Shown: positions 53,943 through 55,461 of the stretch, piece by piece
Position numbering within the stretch: position 1 is the first letter of the stretch
Layout: every line of letters starts with the position of its first letter
Assembly: GCA_026706025.1 (NCBI GenBank)
Contig: JAPOZO010000061.1
Location: 1 to 55,461, forward strand
DNA length: 55,461 nucleotides
Direction: 5' to 3'
Origin: Candidatus Poribacteria bacterium
Lineage (GTDB): Bacteria > Poribacteria > WGA-4E > WGA-3G
Made by a program: the position numbers and the translations under genes
Notes under the pieces: model-generated
Database searches by the model: none
Told to the model about the DNA's origin: nothing
Seen by the model: only the letters and a program-made list of their open reading frames with translations

Positions 53943-54932
53943 ATGGAAGTTTACCGCTGGGAAGACCGGAAATTTGGCAAACTTGAACCGCTGCGCTTTG
54001 GCGCAGAGCGCGACTTTGAGGACCTCCTTGAAAAGGATGCGACACTCATCCTTGGTGAACCTCTCTGTGTTATCAGTAGGCAACCCCCCCTGAGTACATC
54101 AAAGCAAAAAATTGACCTACTCGCACTTGACCGGCAGGGCAATTCCGTGATTATTGAACTTAAGCGTGGAAAACCTTCGAGGACAGCGATCACGCAAATT
54201 TTGGAGTATGCTGCTGGGGTTTCACAACTTTCTTTCATAGAATTAGAACAGCTCGCTTACCGATGGTGCCTACAGCACGGAAAAGAGTTCTCTACACTCA
54301 CTGCACTGCACAGCGAATTTTTTGGATATGAACCCGGTGATATCCGCAAATCGGCGTTCAACCAACGGCAGCGATTAGTGCTTATTTCGGAGGGCGTGGA
54401 CACGCGTGTTTTAGAGGTTGCTGAATATCTGCGGGCATTGGGACTCGATCTCACTTATATATCCTATTTTTCTTATCACGCGCCTGATGAAATTTTGGTC
54501 GCTACCGAGACAGTCTTAGGTGGAACAGTCGTCAAGGAAGAAGAACGGAGTTATGGCAGCACCACACAGCAATTTATGACGCTCGCGTCGTTTATTGAGA
54601 CGCTACAGGTGAACGAGGAACTCCTACAAATCGCCAACGAATTTTTAGCGTATGTTGACACATGCGGGGCAACACTGCGACCGCGTATCGCGAAACTCCG
54701 GATGACCATCGGTGGATGTTGGTGGCTTGATACGTACCCTTCAAGAAGAGCCACCCATTTCAGAGTAGATGTCCACGGCGACTTTACGCCGCTGCACATC
54801 GTTGAGTGCAGAGCCAACTTGCCGAACGTGACAGTCAAGAATTTCGGTATCTCTTTCAACATCTCAACCAAAGCACATCTGGACTATGCGATTGAGATTT
54901 TTGAACGTGTTCGTAACGCTATCCTTTTCTAA
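53943..54932 (+). CDS. NucS/DUF91-like PD-(D/E)XK endonuclease family protein
   Basis: A 329-residue protein. Its N-terminal 120 residues match the endonuclease NucS C-terminal fold: FEDLLEKDATLILG, KIDLLALDRQG with the catalytic Asp, VIIELKRGKPSRTAITQIL with the E-x-K pair, and QILEYAAGVSQL. The remaining 200 residues are not recognised. NucS-type enzymes act on mismatched or branched DNA; related proteins are also found beside defence genes. It lies 10 bases downstream of glpD on the same strand. Confidence 0.8.
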   Translation: MEVYRWEDRKFGKLEPLRFGAERDFEDLLEKDATLILGEPLCVISRQPPLSTSKQKIDLLALDRQGNSVIIELKRGKPSRTAITQILEYAAGVSQLSFIELEQLAYRWCLQHGKEFSTLTALHSEFFGYEPGDIRKSAFNQRQRLVLISEGVDTRVLEVAEYLRALGLDLTYISYFSYHAPDEILVATETVLGGTVVKEEERSYGSTTQQFMTLASFIETLQVNEELLQIANEFLAYVDTCGATLRPRIAKLRMTIGGCWWLDTYPSRRATHFRVDVHGDFTPLHIVECRANLPNVTVKNFGISFNISTKAHLDYAIEIFERVRNAILF

Positions 54933-55090
54933 TGGGCATTGACCCCTGAGTTGTAGCACAAGTGGCACATACGGTGCAAACTAACAGTTTACCCTACAAG
55001 TGAAACGTTCTATCAAACTCAGGTCTTGTAGCAGCCTTCCTTATGAATTTGTCTCGACTTTACCAAAAAGTTGACGAACAAGAACACACA

Positions 55091-55304
55091 ATTATAGTAA
55101 ATCCCATAATTATTTGCACACGCGGGCGGGATCGTAGGGACTGGGGAATTTAGTCTGGGAATAGACTGGATTTAGTCTGGGGTTAGACTAAATCCGTTCC
55201 TTGTATTACATTTCCATTCCTTGTATTACATTCCCAGTCCCTACGAAGGTGTAATGTAGGGTACTACGGCGAAGTGTAAACATATTTTCGGATTCTACTA
55301 TAAA
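55091..55304. mobile_element. MITE-B copy carrying an inner repeat, about 214 bp
   Basis: Left end TTATAGTAAATCCCATAATT and right end, read inward, TTTATAGTAGAATCCGAAAA are inverted arms matching the copy at 27094. Within it, flanked by inverted GTAGGGACTGGG, lies the 80-bp unit (55155-55234) that is inverted relative to 11645-11724. The surrounding 54933-55413 has no gene; a CCGTTTTT/AAAAACGG hairpin lies at 55343-55367. Confidence 0.75.
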
Positions 55305-55413
55305 CCATTATAATATCTAACAGCGTTATTTTCGTCGGAAACCCGTTTTTGACCTCGGAAAAAACGGCGCGAAAACCGAATAATTAAAAAACGAAAACCT
55401 AAAAATTAAAAAT

Positions 55414-55461
55414 ATGGACTGGCTCCGTTTTGGCAATCCCGAATATCTCCATCTTCTATGG
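55414..55461 (+). CDS. Start of a BatA/von Willebrand factor-type protein, cut by the window edge
   Basis: The last 16 codons read MDWLRFGNPEYLHLLW, matching the N-terminal signature of BatA-like aerotolerance proteins (short hydrophobic start with NPEYL). The rest of the gene lies beyond the window. Confidence 0.55.
   Translation, partial: MDWLRFGNPEYLHLLW

Overview
The window reads as a Gram-negative chromosome segment. Evidence is a TonB-dependent receptor, ADP-heptose (lipopolysaccharide core) enzymes, a Wza/Wzc-type capsule export pair and many lipoprotein or Sec signal peptides. Codon use and gene style suggest an uncultured marine or sponge-associated lineage of the Candidatus Poribacteria kind. 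That is an inference from style, since no rRNA or other marker gene is present. Both strands carry genes. Decayed genes and small non-coding repeats are common, so this is a plastic genome.

Layout. 0.1-5.5 kb (minus): a metal locus, probably zinc, with a small Cys/His membrane protein, an Asp/His-rich lipoprotein, a TonB receptor, a MerC-like protein and a ZnuA-like binding protein. 5.5-8.5 kb: a 985-residue protein resembling a decayed primase-helicase. 9.4-11.6 kb: a secreted cadherin/lamin-tail protein. 12-17.2 kb: moeA, an amidohydrolase, an alpha/beta hydrolase, a tandem rhodanese and a MATE exporter. The rhodanese has an in-frame TGA exactly where the catalytic cysteine belongs. 17.5-26.6 kb: an AAA ATPase, accD, topA, ftsE, ftsX and a PolX/PHP protein; several of these have altered active-site motifs. 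26.6-29.3 kb: a repeat-rich decayed stretch with a two-unit CRISPR-like remnant, two MITE-like elements, a broken sigma-54 activator and a textbook sigma-54 promoter. 29.3-33.5 kb: a proline-rich secreted protein, an anchored protein, an STT3/PglB-type oligosaccharyltransferase interrupted at a G9 tract, and a polyprenyl-phosphate sugar synthase-like GT2. 33.6-41.8 kb (minus): heptose kinase, heptose phosphatase, nucleotide-sugar dehydrogenase, a coiled-coil NYN protein, a repeat protein and an alkaline-phosphatase-superfamily enzyme. 42-46.7 kb: an anchored protein, then Wza-like and Wzc-like proteins. 47-50.7 kb: GNAT, an integrase fragment and two nucleoside/sugar ABC permeases. 50.8-55 kb: DegT aminotransferase, GlpD and a NucS-like nuclease. 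The right edge holds the first codons of a BatA-like protein.

Functionally much of the window serves the cell envelope: metal capture, LPS heptose, capsule export and protein glycosylation. Two families of small palindromic elements recur. MITE-A has ends GGACTTACGCA and is often at gene 3' ends. MITE-B has ends TTTATAGTA. The strongest leads are the apparent selenocysteine rhodanese, the G-tract-switched oligosaccharyltransferase, the FtsE lacking its hydrolysis motifs and the primase-helicase-like protein. Start sites were chosen from visible ribosome binding sites. Residue positions are approximate unless given singly.
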